Positions 1 to 10,005 of a stretch of 64,000 nt of DNA are shown one piece after another (position 1 is the first letter of the stretch; every line of letters begins with the position of its first letter). Both the position numbers and the translations under genes were made by a program. A model generated the notes under the pieces. That model was not told the origin of the DNA, did not search any database, and saw only the letters and a program-made list of their open reading frames with translations. This DNA is from Rhizobium sp. NZLR1 (GTDB lineage: Bacteria; Pseudomonadota; Alphaproteobacteria; Rhizobiales; Rhizobiaceae): positions 2,113,501 to 2,177,500 of the forward strand of contig NZ_CP071632.1 in NCBI RefSeq assembly GCF_017357385.1. The letters run 5' to 3'.

Positions 1-720
1 TCTATAGAGCCTGTCTATAAACGCGTTCTACTCAAGGCTTCCGGCGAAGCGCTCATGGGTAGCCAGGGCTTCGGGATCGATGTTGCGGTGGCAGACCGCG
101 TTGCATCCGACATCGCCGAGGCAAGGCATATGGGCGTGGAAGTCGGCGTCGTCGTCGGTGGCGGCAATATCTTCCGCGGTGTCGCGGTAGCGTCCAAGGG
201 CGGCGACCGGGTCACCGGCGACCACATGGGGATGCTCGGCACCATCATCAACGCGCTGGCGCTGGCGACCTCGCTGCGCAAGCTGAACATCGATACGGTG
301 GTGCTCTCGGCCATCTCCATGCCCGAGATCTGCGAGAGCTTTTCGCAGCGCGCAACCCTCTATCATCTGTCGATGGGACGCGTGGTGATCTTTGCCGGCG
401 GCACCGGAAACCCCTTCTTCACCACCGATTCGGCCGCAGCACTGCGGGCTGCTGAAATGGGCGCGGAAGCGATCTTCAAGGGCACGCAGGTGGATGGGAT
501 CTATACCGCCGACCCGAAGAAATATCCCGATGCGACTCGCCTCGACCGCCTGACGCACCAGGAAGTGCTGGACAGGGGGCTTGCGGTGATGGACGTTGCC
601 GCCGTCGCGCTCGCCAGAGAGAATTCCATTCCGATCATCGTCTTCTCGATCCATGAGAAAGGCGGTTTTGCTGAAATCTTGACGGGGGGTGGCCTCAAGA
701 CCATCGTCTCCGACAACTGA
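1..720 (+). CDS. pyrH: UMP kinase, 5' end cut by window
   Basis: Phosphorylates UMP to UDP in the cytoplasm, the step that feeds all pyrimidine nucleotide synthesis. The reading frame is open from base 1 (SIEPVYKRVLLKASGEAL...), so the true start lies just upstream of the window and probably only the initiator Met is missing: 239 residues are visible and the bacterial family is about 240. The amino acid kinase fold signatures are present: the N-terminal K-x-SGEAL phosphate loop, GGGNIFRG, and GTGNPFFTTDSAA in the middle. An internal ATG at 55 lies after the conserved N-terminus and is not the start. It leads the frr-uppS-cdsA-rseP-bamA-lpx group, as in most alphaproteobacteria. Family assignment is certain. 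Confidence 0.97.
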   Translation, partial: SIEPVYKRVLLKASGEALMGSQGFGIDVAVADRVASDIAEARHMGVEVGVVVGGGNIFRGVAVASKGGDRVTGDHMGMLGTIINALALATSLRKLNIDTVVLSAISMPEICESFSQRATLYHLSMGRVVIFAGGTGNPFFTTDSAAALRAAEMGAEAIFKGTQVDGIYTADPKKYPDATRLDRLTHQEVLDRGLAVMDVAAVALARENSIPIIVFSIHEKGGFAEILTGGGLKTIVSDN

Positions 721-725
721 TATAA

Positions 726-750
726 GCTGCGCCGCTTGATCAGGCGCAGC
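726..750 (+). terminator. GC-rich hairpin after pyrH
   Basis: GCTGCGCC (726-733) can pair perfectly with GGCGCAGC (743-750) around a 9-base loop, six bases after the pyrH stop. There is no run of T after it, so it may be an attenuator or RNA-stabilising hairpin rather than a strong intrinsic terminator. Confidence 0.4.
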
Positions 751-856
751 CCCTCGCTGGAACATGGTGATTTAGGCCCGGTTGGTCTGAAATCTGAATC
801 ACGTTGCGGCAAGCGAATCTGAAAGATAGCGACGCGCTTTATACGGGAGCATCGAC

Positions 857-1417
857 ATGAGTGAAGGTATCGACATCAAGGAACTGAAGCGCCGCATGGA
901 CGGCGCGGTTTCGGCATTCAAGAGCGATATCGCATCGCTGCGCACCGGCCGTGCTTCGGCCAACATCCTCGATCCGGTGACGATCGAGGCCTATGGTTCG
1001 CGTATGCCGCTGAACCAGGTCGCCAACATCACTGTGCCCGAGTCGCGCATGCTGTCGGTTTCCGTCTGGGACAAGTCGATGGTCAGCGCCGTCGAGCGCG
1101 GCATCCGCGAATCCAATCTCGGCCTCAACCCGATCGTCGACGGCCAGAGCCTGCGTATTCCGTTGCCTGAGCTGAACGAGGAGCGCCGCAAGTCGCTCGT
1201 CAAGGTGGCTCACGACTATGCCGAAAAGAGCAAGGTCGCGATTCGACATGTTCGCCGCGATGGCATGGACGGCCTTAAGAAGGCCGAAAAGGATAGCGTA
1301 ATCGGCCAGGACGAGGGCAGGGCGCAGTCGGAACGTGTACAGAAGATGACGGACGAGACGATTTCCGAAATCGACCGCTTGCTTGGCGAGAAGGAAAAGG
1401 AAATCATGCAGGTCTAG
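857..1417 (+). CDS. frr: Ribosome recycling factor
   Basis: Splits the post-termination ribosome together with EF-G so that subunits can be reused. At 186 residues it has the normal family length (about 185). It shows the typical helical N-terminus ([22 protein letters not shown]), the central [13 protein letters not shown] and [12 protein letters not shown] segments, and the C-terminal helix [24 protein letters not shown]. The ATG at 857 begins the conserved N-terminus, with purine-rich sequence (GGGAG) upstream. It lies 136 bp after pyrH and 37 bp before uppS, consistent with a shared transcript. Confidence 0.98.
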   Translation: MSEGIDIKELKRRMDGAVSAFKSDIASLRTGRASANILDPVTIEAYGSRMPLNQVANITVPESRMLSVSVWDKSMVSAVERGIRESNLGLNPIVDGQSLRIPLPELNEERRKSLVKVAHDYAEKSKVAIRHVRRDGMDGLKKAEKDSVIGQDEGRAQSERVQKMTDETISEIDRLLGEKEKEIMQV

Positions 1418-1454
1418 TGGATCTGTGCCTTTGCCTGGAAAGACCGGACGGGAA

Positions 1455-2198
1455 ATGTCGGAATCTGTATTTGTGACTGTGCCAGAGCATGTTGCCATCA
1501 TCATGGACGGCAATGGACGTTGGGCCAAGCAGCGCGGCCTGCCGCGGACAATGGGCCACCGCAAGGGCGTCGAGGCGGTGCGCGAGACAGTACGCGCCGC
1601 CGGCGCGGCCGGCATAAAATATCTGACCCTCTTTGCCTTCTCCTCGGAGAACTGGCGCCGGCCGGAGGCCGAAGTCTCCGATCTGCTCGGTCTGTTGAAG
1701 GCCTTCATCCGGCGCGACCTCGCCGAACTCCATCGCCAGAACGTCCGCATCAAGGTGATCGGCGACCGCCACAGCCTGCGTAGCGACATTCTCGGCCTGC
1801 TGCTGGAGGCGGAGGAAACCACTAAGGACAATACGGCGCTGACACTGGTCATTGCCTTCAATTACGGTTCGCGCGACGAGATCTCCCGGGCTGTGGTGAG
1901 CCTGGCGAGGGATGTCGAGGCCGGCCGCCTGAGGGCGCAGGATATCACCCCCGCGCTGATCAACGCCCGTCTCGATACGGCGGGCATCCCCGATCCGGAT
2001 CTCATCATCCGCACCAGCGGCGAGGAGCGGCTTTCCAACTTCCTGCTTTGGCAGGCCGCCTACTCAGAATTCATCTTCGTTCCGGAATACTGGCCGGATT
2101 TCAGCCCTGAGATCTTCCGCTCGGCGCTCGAGAAGTTCGCCTCTCGCGACCGGCGCTTCGGCGGTCTGTCGTCGCAGGCAGCCGCGGTTGGCACCTGA
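1455..2198 (+). CDS. uppS: Isoprenyl (undecaprenyl) diphosphate synthase
   Basis: Cis-prenyltransferase that extends farnesyl-PP with isopentenyl-PP to make the C55 carrier lipid for peptidoglycan and polysaccharide assembly. The 247-residue protein has the signature [10 protein letters not shown] with the catalytic Asp near the N-terminus, the [11 protein letters not shown] segment, and the C-terminal [22 protein letters not shown] chose ATG 1455 ([14 protein letters not shown]) because the frame upstream of it overlaps frr and is not conserved. The stop codon overlaps the start of cdsA by one base (TGATG), implying translational coupling. Confidence 0.97.
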   Translation: MSESVFVTVPEHVAIIMDGNGRWAKQRGLPRTMGHRKGVEAVRETVRAAGAAGIKYLTLFAFSSENWRRPEAEVSDLLGLLKAFIRRDLAELHRQNVRIKVIGDRHSLRSDILGLLLEAEETTKDNTALTLVIAFNYGSRDEISRAVVSLARDVEAGRLRAQDITPALINARLDTAGIPDPDLIIRTSGEERLSNFLLWQAAYSEFIFVPEYWPDFSPEIFRSALEKFASRDRRFGGLSSQAAAVGT

Positions 2199-3028
2199 TG
2201 CAGCAGGAATTGAAGCTCCGCATCGTTTCAGGACTGATTCTTGCGGCCATCGTTCTTGCAGCCACCTGGTATGGCGGGTTTGCCTTCCGCATTTTGGCGG
2301 CGGTGATCGGCCTACTGATCTATTATGAATGGTCGACAATCACCGGCATCGCGCGTGATTGGGTCGCCAATACAGTCGGCTGGATCGGCCAGGCGGCGAT
2401 CGCCTTCCTCGTGCTTATCGGCAATTTCGAATTCGCCGCCGGCATGCTGGCCGGCGTCACTGCTGTCGGCATAGCGCTGATCATCCTGCATGGCACCAGC
2501 CGCTGGCTGCCGGTAGGCCTGTTTTATGCCGGTGCCACCGGCCTGGCGCTCGCTGCGATCAGAAGCGACGACCGGCCTGGCTTTTACGCGATGCTCTTCG
2601 TCTTTGCCGTCGTCTGGGCAACCGACATCCTTGCTTATTTCGTCGGCAGGGCGCTTGGCGGACCGAAGCTTGCCCCTTCGATCTCGCCGGGAAAAACATG
2701 GTCGGGCGCAATCGGCGGCGCCGTTTCGGCGGTCGCAGCCGGTGTGGTTCTCGTCCATTTTCTTCTTCCGGGCGCTGAAATCATCGCCGCGGTCGCAGCA
2801 CTCGTTCTTTCGGTTTGCAGCCAGTCGGGAGATCTGTTCGAATCTTTCATCAAGCGAAAATTCGGCGTCAAGGATTCAAGCCGTCTCATTCCGGGTCATG
2901 GCGGCGTCATGGATCGGGTAGACGGACTGATTTTTGCCTGTTTTTCGGCGTTCTTGCTTGCTGGATTATTTTCCCTGATAAAGGGGACTGCGATGACGTC
3001 GCTCGGCGCGGCATTGTTCGGCCTTTGA
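2198..3028 (+). CDS. cdsA: Phosphatidate cytidylyltransferase
   Basis: Integral inner-membrane enzyme that makes CDP-diacylglycerol from phosphatidate and CTP, the branch point for all phospholipids. The 276-residue sequence is a series of hydrophobic helices ending in the CdsA signature: SQSGDLFESFIKRKFGVKDSS followed by IPGHGGVMDRVDGL, with the conserved acidic and lysine residues. Start codon A2198 overlaps the uppS stop. RseP follows after 34 bp. The last hydrophobic helix runs to FSLIKGTAM. Confidence 0.96.
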   Translation: MQQELKLRIVSGLILAAIVLAATWYGGFAFRILAAVIGLLIYYEWSTITGIARDWVANTVGWIGQAAIAFLVLIGNFEFAAGMLAGVTAVGIALIILHGTSRWLPVGLFYAGATGLALAAIRSDDRPGFYAMLFVFAVVWATDILAYFVGRALGGPKLAPSISPGKTWSGAIGGAVSAVAAGVVLVHFLLPGAEIIAAVAALVLSVCSQSGDLFESFIKRKFGVKDSSRLIPGHGGVMDRVDGLIFACFSAFLLAGLFSLIKGTAMTSLGAALFGL

Positions 3029-3065
3029 TAACGCCGCAGCCTGACGGAAGGAACTGATAGAAGTG

Positions 3066-4184
3066 ATGGCCGATATATACGCATTCCTAATGGGGAATAT
3101 CGTCACCTTCATCCTCGTGCTTTCGTTGCTTGTCTTCGTGCACGAGATGGGCCATTACCTCGTCGGGCGCTGGAGCGGTATCCGCATCCTTGCCTTCTCA
3201 GTCGGTTTCGGTCCGGAAATATTCGGCTTCACCGACCGTCATGGAACGCGCTGGAAGATCTCGGTGATCCCGCTTGGCGGTTACGTCCGTTTTTTCGGCG
3301 ACGAGGACGCCTCGAGCAAGCCCGACACCGACAAGATCGCCGCCATGTCCGAGGAGGATAGGGCGCGCTCCTTTGCCGGAGCAAAGTTGTGGAAACGTGC
3401 AGCGACGGTTGCCGCCGGCCCGATCGCCAATTTCTTGCTGGCGATCGCCATCTTCACCGTTCTTTTCTCGGTCTACGGCCGCTCGGTCGCCGATCCCGTC
3501 GTTGCCGAGGTCAAACCGGATGGCGTGGCGGCTGCCGCCGGCATCCTTCCCGGCGATCTCTTGGTCGCCATCGACGGCGGCAAGGTCGAGACTTTCGACG
3601 ACGTGCGCCGCTATGTCGCTATCCGCCCGAGCCAGACGATCGTCGTCACCATCGAGCGCGGCGGTCAGAAGCTCGACTTGCCGATGGTGCCGCAACGCGT
3701 CGACACGACCGACCAGTTCGGCAACAAGATCGAGCTCGGCCAGATCGGCATCGTCACCAACAAGGAGGTCGGCAATTTCCGCCTGCAGACCTATACGCCG
3801 CTCCAGGCGCTGCGTGAGAGTGTGATCGAGACCCGGGACATCGTCACCGGCACCTTCAAATATATCGGCAATATTTTTCGCGGAACGATGCGGGCCGATC
3901 AACTGGGCGGGCCGATCCGCGTGGCGCAAGCTTCGGGCCAGATGGCAAAGCTTGGTATAGGGGCAGTGTTGCAGCTCGCCGCCATGCTTTCGGTTTCGAT
4001 AGGATTGCTTAACCTGATGCCGGTTCCGGTACTTGATGGCGGCCACCTGATGTTCTATGCGGTGGAAGCGGTGAGAGGAAAACCGCTGGGCGCCAAGGCT
4101 CAGGAAATCGCATTTCGCATTGGCTTGGCGATGATATTAACATTGATGGTTTTCACGACCTGGAACGACATTGGCCTGAGCTAA
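3066..4184 (+). CDS. rseP: RIP metalloprotease RseP
   Basis: Site-2 zinc protease that cleaves transmembrane segments of anti-sigma factors or leftover signal peptides inside the inner membrane. The first hydrophobic segment carries the HExxH zinc motif (VHEMGHYLVGRW). A single PDZ domain follows (about residues 125-210). The C-terminal membrane segment contains LMPVPVLDGGHL, whose Asp is the third ligand. The 372-residue length fits the one-PDZ alphaproteobacterial form rather than the 450-residue enterobacterial two-PDZ form. A GTG at 3063 directly precedes this ATG and could equally be used; GGAAGGA lies upstream. bamA follows after a 200 bp gap. Confidence 0.96.
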   Translation: MADIYAFLMGNIVTFILVLSLLVFVHEMGHYLVGRWSGIRILAFSVGFGPEIFGFTDRHGTRWKISVIPLGGYVRFFGDEDASSKPDTDKIAAMSEEDRARSFAGAKLWKRAATVAAGPIANFLLAIAIFTVLFSVYGRSVADPVVAEVKPDGVAAAAGILPGDLLVAIDGGKVETFDDVRRYVAIRPSQTIVVTIERGGQKLDLPMVPQRVDTTDQFGNKIELGQIGIVTNKEVGNFRLQTYTPLQALRESVIETRDIVTGTFKYIGNIFRGTMRADQLGGPIRVAQASGQMAKLGIGAVLQLAAMLSVSIGLLNLMPVPVLDGGHLMFYAVEAVRGKPLGAKAQEIAFRIGLAMILTLMVFTTWNDIGLS

Positions 4185-4387
4185 GGGTAAACGCGCAAGG
4201 CAGAGGAATTACTATTTATTTACGATGTTTCAAGGCTGTAGTGGCGAATGGGTCACGCTTCGAAATGAAGTAAACAGAAATTAACGACCTCCCTTGCTTG
4301 TATGTCAAAAGCGGGTAAAACGACACACGTGACCGGAATCGGGTTCTCTCGAGGCCGGGGACGAGGGAAAAAAAGGTAATAGGTGAA

Positions 4388-6727
4388 ATGAAGGCTGGTT
4401 CAAAGTTTTTGAACGCAGTATCGGCGGTTGCGCTGTCTGCTAGTGTTGTTGCTTCGGGCGCAGGTGCTTTGACGTTCGTTTCTGCTACGGCCGCTGAGGC
4501 CGCGGTCATCCAGCGCATCGATGTGCGCGGCGCAAGCCGCGTTGGCGCGGAAGCCGTCCGGTCGAACCTCACCATCGCTCCCGGAAAGAGTTTTTCGAAC
4601 ACCGATATCGATGAATCGGTCAAGCAGCTCTACGGGACGGGCTACTTCTCCGACGTCAAGATTTCGGTCTCCGGAAGCACGCTGGTCGTCAACGTCCAGG
4701 AGGCCCAGCTCGTCAATCAGGTCGTCTTCAACGGCAATCGCAAGATCAAGGACGACAAGCTCGCCACCATTGTCCAGACCCATGCCGCCGGCCCCTACAG
4801 CGACACCCAGATCCAGTCCGACATCCAGTCGATCAAGGATGCCTACGCCGCCACCGGCCGCAGCGAGGTCGAGGTGACCACGCAGGTGGTGCCGCTCGGC
4901 GAAGGCCGCGTCAACCTTGCCTTCGTCATCAACGAGGGCGACCGCACCAAGATCGATTCGATCAACTTCGTCGGTAACAATGCCTACAGCGCCGGCCGTC
5001 TGGCTGCCGTCATTGCTACCAAGCGTTCGAACTTCCTGTCGTTCCTGACCCGCAAGGATGTCTATAACGAAGATAAGCTTCATGCCGACGAGGAAGCGCT
5101 GCGCCAGTTCTATTACAATCGCGGCTACGCCGACATGCGCATCGTCTCTTCCGATGCGACCTTTGACGACGCGACCAACAAATACACGCTCACCTTCAAT
5201 ATCGAGGAAGGCCAGCGTTACGACTTCGGACCGGTGACCGTCCAGTCGACCGTCGAAGGCGTCGGTTCCGAGCAATTGCAGCCGCTCGTGCGCACCCACG
5301 AAGGTCAAGTCTACAACGCCAAGGAAGTGCAGAAGTCGATCGAAGCGATCTCCGATCAGGTCGCGTCTGCCGGTTATCCCTTTGCGCGCGTCACGCCACG
5401 CGGCAACCGCGACCTCAACAACAACACGATCGGTGTCGAATATCTGGTCGACCAGGGCGAGCGCGCCTATGTCGAGCGCATCGAGATCCGTGGCAACAGC
5501 CGCACGCGCGATTACGTGATCCGCCGCGAATTCGACATGAGCGAAGGCGACGCCTTCAACCAGCAGATGATCACCAAGGCCAAGCGCCGCCTCGAAGCGC
5601 TTGGTTACTTCTCCTCCGTCAATATCTCCACCCAGCCGGGCAGCTCGCCGGATCGCGTTGTGGTGGTCGTCGACGTGCAGGATCAGTCCACCGGTTCCTT
5701 TGGTGTCGGCGCGGGTTATGCCGCAGGCGGCGATGGTCTGCTGCTGGAAGCATCCATCGAGGAAAAGAACTTCCTTGGCCGCGGTCAGTACATCCGCATC
5801 TCGGCCGGCGGCGGTCAGGAAGGGTCGCGCGCCTACGGCCTTAGCTTCACCGAACCCTATTTCCTCGGTTATCGTCTGGCGGCCGGTTTCGACGTCAACC
5901 ACAGCGAAACGTCGAGCAACGACAACTACGACTACCAGGAAACCAGCGTCGTCCTGCGCGTCACCGCGCCGATCACCGAGGACCTGGCGACGACGTTCCG
6001 CTATAATTACAAGCAGATGAAGTATGACGCGAATAACAACGATCTTGCCGACCTGTCCGCTCCGTATCAGCATCTCGTTGAGGACAGCCCGTGGACACGT
6101 TCTTCCGTCTCCCAGACGCTGACCTACAACACGCTTGACGATACGGTCCTGCCACGCGAAGGCATCTATGCGACGGCGACGCAGGAACTTGCCGGCCTCG
6201 GCGGCGACTCGCAATTCTACAAGATCTACGGCAAGGCCCGTTATTACCGTCTGCTCGCTGACGATGCCGATATCATCGGCTCGGTTTCTGCTTCGGCGGG
6301 TTATGTCGTCGGCTTCGGGGAGCACCTGAACGTCTTCGATCAGTTCACCCTGACCAACGGCGATATTCGTGGCTTTGAAAACAAGGGTATCGGCCCGCGC
6401 GTTTCCGGCACCAACGACGATCCGCTGGGCGGTACGACTTATTTCACGGCATCGGCCGAAGCGACCTTCCCGATGCCGGGCTTCCCGCGTGACTTCAACC
6501 TGCGCGGCGCGGTTTTTGCCGACGCCGGTACGTTGTTCGGCAACGACGTTGACCTGAGGGGCGACGGCATCGACGGCGAAGACGCCTCTCTGCGCGCTTC
6601 CGTCGGTGTCGGTGTGGTCTGGCAGTCTCCCTTCGGTTCATTGCGCCTGGATTACGCGATCCCGGTTCTCAAGGAAGACTTCGACAAAACGCAGAACTTC
6701 AAGTTTGGCATCAACAACCAATTCTGA
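4388..6727 (+). CDS. bamA: Outer membrane protein assembly factor BamA
   Basis: Central subunit of the complex that folds beta-barrel proteins into the outer membrane. The 779-residue protein starts with a signal peptide (basic KAGSK, hydrophobic stretch, then SATAAEA before the likely cleavage near residue 38). Five POTRA repeats of about 75-80 residues follow (first [20 protein letters not shown]). From about residue 430 it is a barrel, ending in a phenylalanine (FKFGINNQF) as expected for barrel insertion signals. Its place between rseP and lpxD is the standard order. Confidence 0.98.
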   Translation: MKAGSKFLNAVSAVALSASVVASGAGALTFVSATAAEAAVIQRIDVRGASRVGAEAVRSNLTIAPGKSFSNTDIDESVKQLYGTGYFSDVKISVSGSTLVVNVQEAQLVNQVVFNGNRKIKDDKLATIVQTHAAGPYSDTQIQSDIQSIKDAYAATGRSEVEVTTQVVPLGEGRVNLAFVINEGDRTKIDSINFVGNNAYSAGRLAAVIATKRSNFLSFLTRKDVYNEDKLHADEEALRQFYYNRGYADMRIVSSDATFDDATNKYTLTFNIEEGQRYDFGPVTVQSTVEGVGSEQLQPLVRTHEGQVYNAKEVQKSIEAISDQVASAGYPFARVTPRGNRDLNNNTIGVEYLVDQGERAYVERIEIRGNSRTRDYVIRREFDMSEGDAFNQQMITKAKRRLEALGYFSSVNISTQPGSSPDRVVVVVDVQDQSTGSFGVGAGYAAGGDGLLLEASIEEKNFLGRGQYIRISAGGGQEGSRAYGLSFTEPYFLGYRLAAGFDVNHSETSSNDNYDYQETSVVLRVTAPITEDLATTFRYNYKQMKYDANNNDLADLSAPYQHLVEDSPWTRSSVSQTLTYNTLDDTVLPREGIYATATQELAGLGGDSQFYKIYGKARYYRLLADDADIIGSVSASAGYVVGFGEHLNVFDQFTLTNGDIRGFENKGIGPRVSGTNDDPLGGTTYFTASAEATFPMPGFPRDFNLRGAVFADAGTLFGNDVDLRGDGIDGEDASLRASVGVGVVWQSPFGSLRLDYAIPVLKEDFDKTQNFKFGINNQF

Positions 6728-6777
6728 TATCGGCAGTCCGGAACTGTAAGACTCAATTCCGTTCTGGAGCATTGCCG

Positions 6778-7845
6778 ATGGAGCAAAACGTTTTTTTTCT
6801 GCCCCATGAAGGTCTGAAGCTCGCTGAGCTGGCAGAGTTTCTTGGGGCGGAACTTGCCAATTCCGACCACGCCGATGTTATTGTCAGGTCCGTTGCCCCG
6901 ATCCACAGGGCGCGGGCGGGTGATGTCTGTTATATCCTGTCGCGCCGCAACCGCGACGAACTGGCGACATGCGAAGCCTCGGCGGTGATCTGCGACAAGG
7001 CGCTCGTCGATCTCGTACCTCCGCATATCCCGGTTATCCTGTCGTCCAATCCGCATGCCGCCTTCGCGATGGCGGGCGGCCTGTTTTATCCCGCTGCGTT
7101 GCGTCCGGTGGTCTTTTCCTCAGTTGAAAGCGAGATCGCGCCAAGCGCGGTGATCGGCCCGAGTGCCAAGCTTGAAAAGGGCGTGATCGTCGAGCCGATG
7201 GCCGTCATCGGTGCGCATGCCGAGATCGGCGAGGGGACGCGTATCGGCGCACACAGTATCATTGGTCCGAATGTCAAAATCGGCCGCGATTGTTCGATTG
7301 CGGCCGGCGCGAGCGTGCTCTGCGCATTGGTCGGCAATGGCGTCATCATCCATAACGGCGCCCGCATCGGCCAGGATGGTTTCGGTTACGCCCCTGGACC
7401 GCGCGGCATGATCAAGATCGTCCAGATCGGCCGAGTGATCATCCAGGACAATGTCGAGATCGGCGCCAACACCACGATCGACCGCGGCGCCATGGACGAT
7501 ACGGTCATCGGTGAAGGCACCAAGATCGACAACCAGGTGCAGATCGGCCACAACGTTCAAATCGGTCGCCACTGCGCCATCGTCGCGCAGGTCGGCATCG
7601 CCGGCAGCGCGAAGATCGGCAACGGCGTTCAGATCGGCGGCCAGGTCGGCATCAAGGGGCATGTCACGATCGGTGACGGCGTGCAGATCGCTGCCAAAAG
7701 CGGTATCATGACCGACCTTGCCGCCGGCGGGCAATATGGCGGTATACCGGCTCGTCCGCTAAAAGACTATCTGAGAGAGGCCGCACAACAAGTGTCGAAG
7801 TCCAAGTTGCGCGGCCGGAACCCTGGAGGCAAGGAAAATGACTGA
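6778..7845 (+). CDS. lpxD: UDP-3-O-acylglucosamine N-acyltransferase
   Basis: Adds the second hydroxyacyl chain to UDP-3-O-acylglucosamine in lipid A synthesis, using acyl-ACP. The protein has an N-terminal uridine-binding domain followed by a long left-handed beta-helix of hexapeptide repeats (many I/V-G-x-x-x-x units such as [11 protein letters not shown] and [11 protein letters not shown]). The catalytic His is expected in the [12 protein letters not shown] region. ATG 6778 is preferred over TTG 6772 because TGGAG sits 8 bases upstream of it. It overlaps fabZ by 8 bp. Confidence 0.97.
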   Translation: MEQNVFFLPHEGLKLAELAEFLGAELANSDHADVIVRSVAPIHRARAGDVCYILSRRNRDELATCEASAVICDKALVDLVPPHIPVILSSNPHAAFAMAGGLFYPAALRPVVFSSVESEIAPSAVIGPSAKLEKGVIVEPMAVIGAHAEIGEGTRIGAHSIIGPNVKIGRDCSIAAGASVLCALVGNGVIIHNGARIGQDGFGYAPGPRGMIKIVQIGRVIIQDNVEIGANTTIDRGAMDDTVIGEGTKIDNQVQIGHNVQIGRHCAIVAQVGIAGSAKIGNGVQIGGQVGIKGHVTIGDGVQIAAKSGIMTDLAAGGQYGGIPARPLKDYLREAAQQVSKSKLRGRNPGGKEND

Positions 7846-8305
7846 AGAAGCCACGACAACGCTTTCTTCGGCGGACATCATCGAGATTATGAAGCTGCTG
7901 CCGCATCGTTACCCCTTCCTCATGGTCGACAAGATCATCGAGATCGACGGCGACAACAGCGCGATCGGCATCAAGAATGTCACGGTGAACGAACCGCATT
8001 TCACCGGCCATTTTCCGGAGGCTCCGATCATGCCGGGCGTTCTCCTGATCGAGGGCATGGCGCAGACTGCGGGCGCGATCTGTGCAAAGAAGGAAGGCCA
8101 GCCGGGTAACCTCGTCTACTTCATGACCATCGAGAATGCGCGCTTTCGCAAGCCTGTCGTTCCCGGCGATCGCGTCGAATTCCATGTCAGGAAGCACAAG
8201 CAACGCGGCAATATCTGGAAATTCCATTGCGACGCCAAGGTTGACGGCGCGCTTGTCGCCGAAGCCGATATCGGCGCGATGATCGTTCGTAAGGAACAGG
8301 CATGA
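7838..8305 (+). CDS. fabZ: 3-hydroxyacyl-ACP dehydratase FabZ
   Basis: Dehydrates 3-hydroxyacyl-ACP in fatty acid elongation. It competes with LpxA and LpxD for the same hydroxyacyl-ACP pool, which explains its place in the operon. The hotdog-fold protein of 155 residues shows the catalytic His in [14 protein letters not shown] and the conserved [22 protein letters not shown] block with the catalytic Glu. It starts inside the end of lpxD and its own end overlaps lpxA by 4 bp, so all three are probably translationally coupled. Confidence 0.97.
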   Translation: MTEEATTTLSSADIIEIMKLLPHRYPFLMVDKIIEIDGDNSAIGIKNVTVNEPHFTGHFPEAPIMPGVLLIEGMAQTAGAICAKKEGQPGNLVYFMTIENARFRKPVVPGDRVEFHVRKHKQRGNIWKFHCDAKVDGALVAEADIGAMIVRKEQA

Positions 8306-9120
8306 GCACTATCGCCGAAAGCGCCCATATTCATCCGATGGCTGTCGTCGAAGACGGGGCTGTTATCGGTGAGGGCGTCAAGATCGGTCCGTTCTGCCAT
8401 GTTGGGCCGCACGTCGTCCTGCATGAAAATGTCGAGCTCTTGTCGCATGCGGTCGTCACCGGCCGCACCGTGATCGGCAACGGCACGCGCATCTTTCCTA
8501 TGGCCGTCATCGGCGGCGATCCGCAGAGCGTGCATCACGGCGGCGAGGAGACGACGCTTTCGGTCGGCGTCAACTGCACGATCCGCGAAGGCGTGACGAT
8601 GAACACCGGCACGGCCGATTTTGGCGGCCAGACGATCGTCGGCGATAACAACCTCTTCCTTGCTAATTCCCATGTCGCGCATGACTGCAGGGTCGGCAAT
8701 CACGTGATCATGTCGAACAATGTCATGCTCGCCGGCCATGTCGTCATCGAGGATCGCGTCATCCTGGGTGGGGGCTCGGCCGTTCACCAGTTCACGCGCG
8801 TCGGCCGCCACGCCTTCGTCGGCGGGCTTTCGGCGGTGAGCTACGACGTCATTCCCTACGGCATGCTGAACGGTAATCCCGGGTTGCTGAGCGGCCTCAA
8901 TGTCGTCGGCATGACGCGCGCCGGCGTCGACCGTGCCGTCATCCACAGGGTGCGTCGCGCTTATAAGTCGATCTTCGAAGGAACGGGTTCGGTCCGCGAA
9001 AACGCCGCCGCCATTCGCGACGATTATGCGGATTGCGAGCAGGCGGTCCACATCCTCGATTTCATCGCCGCCGACAGTGACCGCGCTCTCTCCTCGCCGA
9101 CCCGGGGGCAGAAGGGCTAG
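8302..9120 (+). CDS. lpxA: UDP-N-acetylglucosamine O-acyltransferase
   Basis: First step of lipid A synthesis: transfers a 3-hydroxyacyl chain from ACP to UDP-GlcNAc. The 272-residue protein is a hexapeptide-repeat beta-helix ([23 protein letters not shown]) with the catalytic-His region [19 protein letters not shown]-terminal helical domain follows ([22 protein letters not shown]). ATGA overlap with fabZ. LpxI begins 3 bp after its stop. Confidence 0.97.
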   Translation: MSTIAESAHIHPMAVVEDGAVIGEGVKIGPFCHVGPHVVLHENVELLSHAVVTGRTVIGNGTRIFPMAVIGGDPQSVHHGGEETTLSVGVNCTIREGVTMNTGTADFGGQTIVGDNNLFLANSHVAHDCRVGNHVIMSNNVMLAGHVVIEDRVILGGGSAVHQFTRVGRHAFVGGLSAVSYDVIPYGMLNGNPGLLSGLNVVGMTRAGVDRAVIHRVRRAYKSIFEGTGSVRENAAAIRDDYADCEQAVHILDFIAADSDRALSSPTRGQKG

Positions 9121-9123
9121 TCC

Positions 9124-10005
9124 GTGGCTTTATCAGGCGAAACCGCTGCGGGCCGGCTGGCGATCATCGCCGGCGGCGGTCTTCTGCCTTCCTATGTCGC
9201 CGCAGCTGCGCGTGCGGCAGGTGAAAATCCCGTCATCGTTGCGCTAAAAGACGAAAGCGACCGGCGCTGGGAAGGTTATGACCATGCCGTTATCGGCATC
9301 GGCGATTTCAAAGCTCTTGATGGCTTGCTCAACCGTTATGGCGTCGGCCGGGTCGTGATGTCGGGCAGCGTCGCCCGCCGGCCGGAATGGCGCGAGGTGC
9401 GCCCGACGCTGCGCATCCTGATGAAAGTGCCAGCCGCCATCCGGACCCTGCTGTCCGGCGGCGACGACACGGTTCTGCAGATGGTCATCCGGCTGATTGA
9501 AGGAAACGGCCGCCGCGTCGTCGGCGCCCATGAAATTGCCCCCGACCTCCTTGCCTCTGTCGGCCCGCTTGGTGCCGTCGTGCCCGGCGAGCAAGACAGG
9601 CGCGATATCAGCCGCGCAGCCGAAGCCGCAGACATGCTCGGCCGGCTCGATGTCGGGCAGGGCGCCATCAGCATCGGCGGGCGTGTCGTTGCGCTGGAAG
9701 GTCTAGAGGGCACCGATGAGATGCTGGACCGTGTCGCAAGTCTCAGAGCCGCCGGGCGGATTTCGCCGCGGCGGCGCGGCGCGCTCGTCAAGCTCTGCAA
9801 GCCACAGCAGGATATCCGCGCCGACCTGCCGGCGATGGGCGTTTCCACTGTGCTGAACGCGGCGAAAGCCGGTCTTGCCGGAATCGCGGTGGAGGCCGGC
9901 CGCTCACTGGTGCTCGACCGTGCCGCCGTCATCAAGGCTGCCGATGAGGCCGGACTCTTTGTCTGCGGCATCGATCGTGGGCTGCCGGCATGGGGGCTCG
10001 AATGA
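9124..10005 (+). CDS. lpxI: UDP-2,3-diacylglucosamine pyrophosphatase LpxI
   Basis: Hydrolyses UDP-2,3-diacylglucosamine to lipid X plus UMP. This is the alphaproteobacterial replacement for LpxH, formerly DUF1009. The 293-residue protein begins RLAIIAGGGLLPSYVAAAA and has the family's two-domain layout: an N-terminal Rossmann-like domain and a C-terminal domain containing GRVVALEGLEGTDEMLDRV and TVLNAAKAGLAGIAVEAG. The start is GTG at 9124, three bases after lpxA. No lpxH is visible in the window, so this is presumably the strain's enzyme for the step. Confidence 0.94.
   Translation: MALSGETAAGRLAIIAGGGLLPSYVAAAARAAGENPVIVALKDESDRRWEGYDHAVIGIGDFKALDGLLNRYGVGRVVMSGSVARRPEWREVRPTLRILMKVPAAIRTLLSGGDDTVLQMVIRLIEGNGRRVVGAHEIAPDLLASVGPLGAVVPGEQDRRDISRAAEAADMLGRLDVGQGAISIGGRVVALEGLEGTDEMLDRVASLRAAGRISPRRRGALVKLCKPQQDIRADLPAMGVSTVLNAAKAGLAGIAVEAGRSLVLDRAAVIKAADEAGLFVCGIDRGLPAWGLE

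Noticed and set aside
4400..6325. Antisense open frame of 641 codons opposite bamA
   Set aside because: Low-complexity Asp/Val/Arg composition and no domain; bamA is certain on the plus strand.
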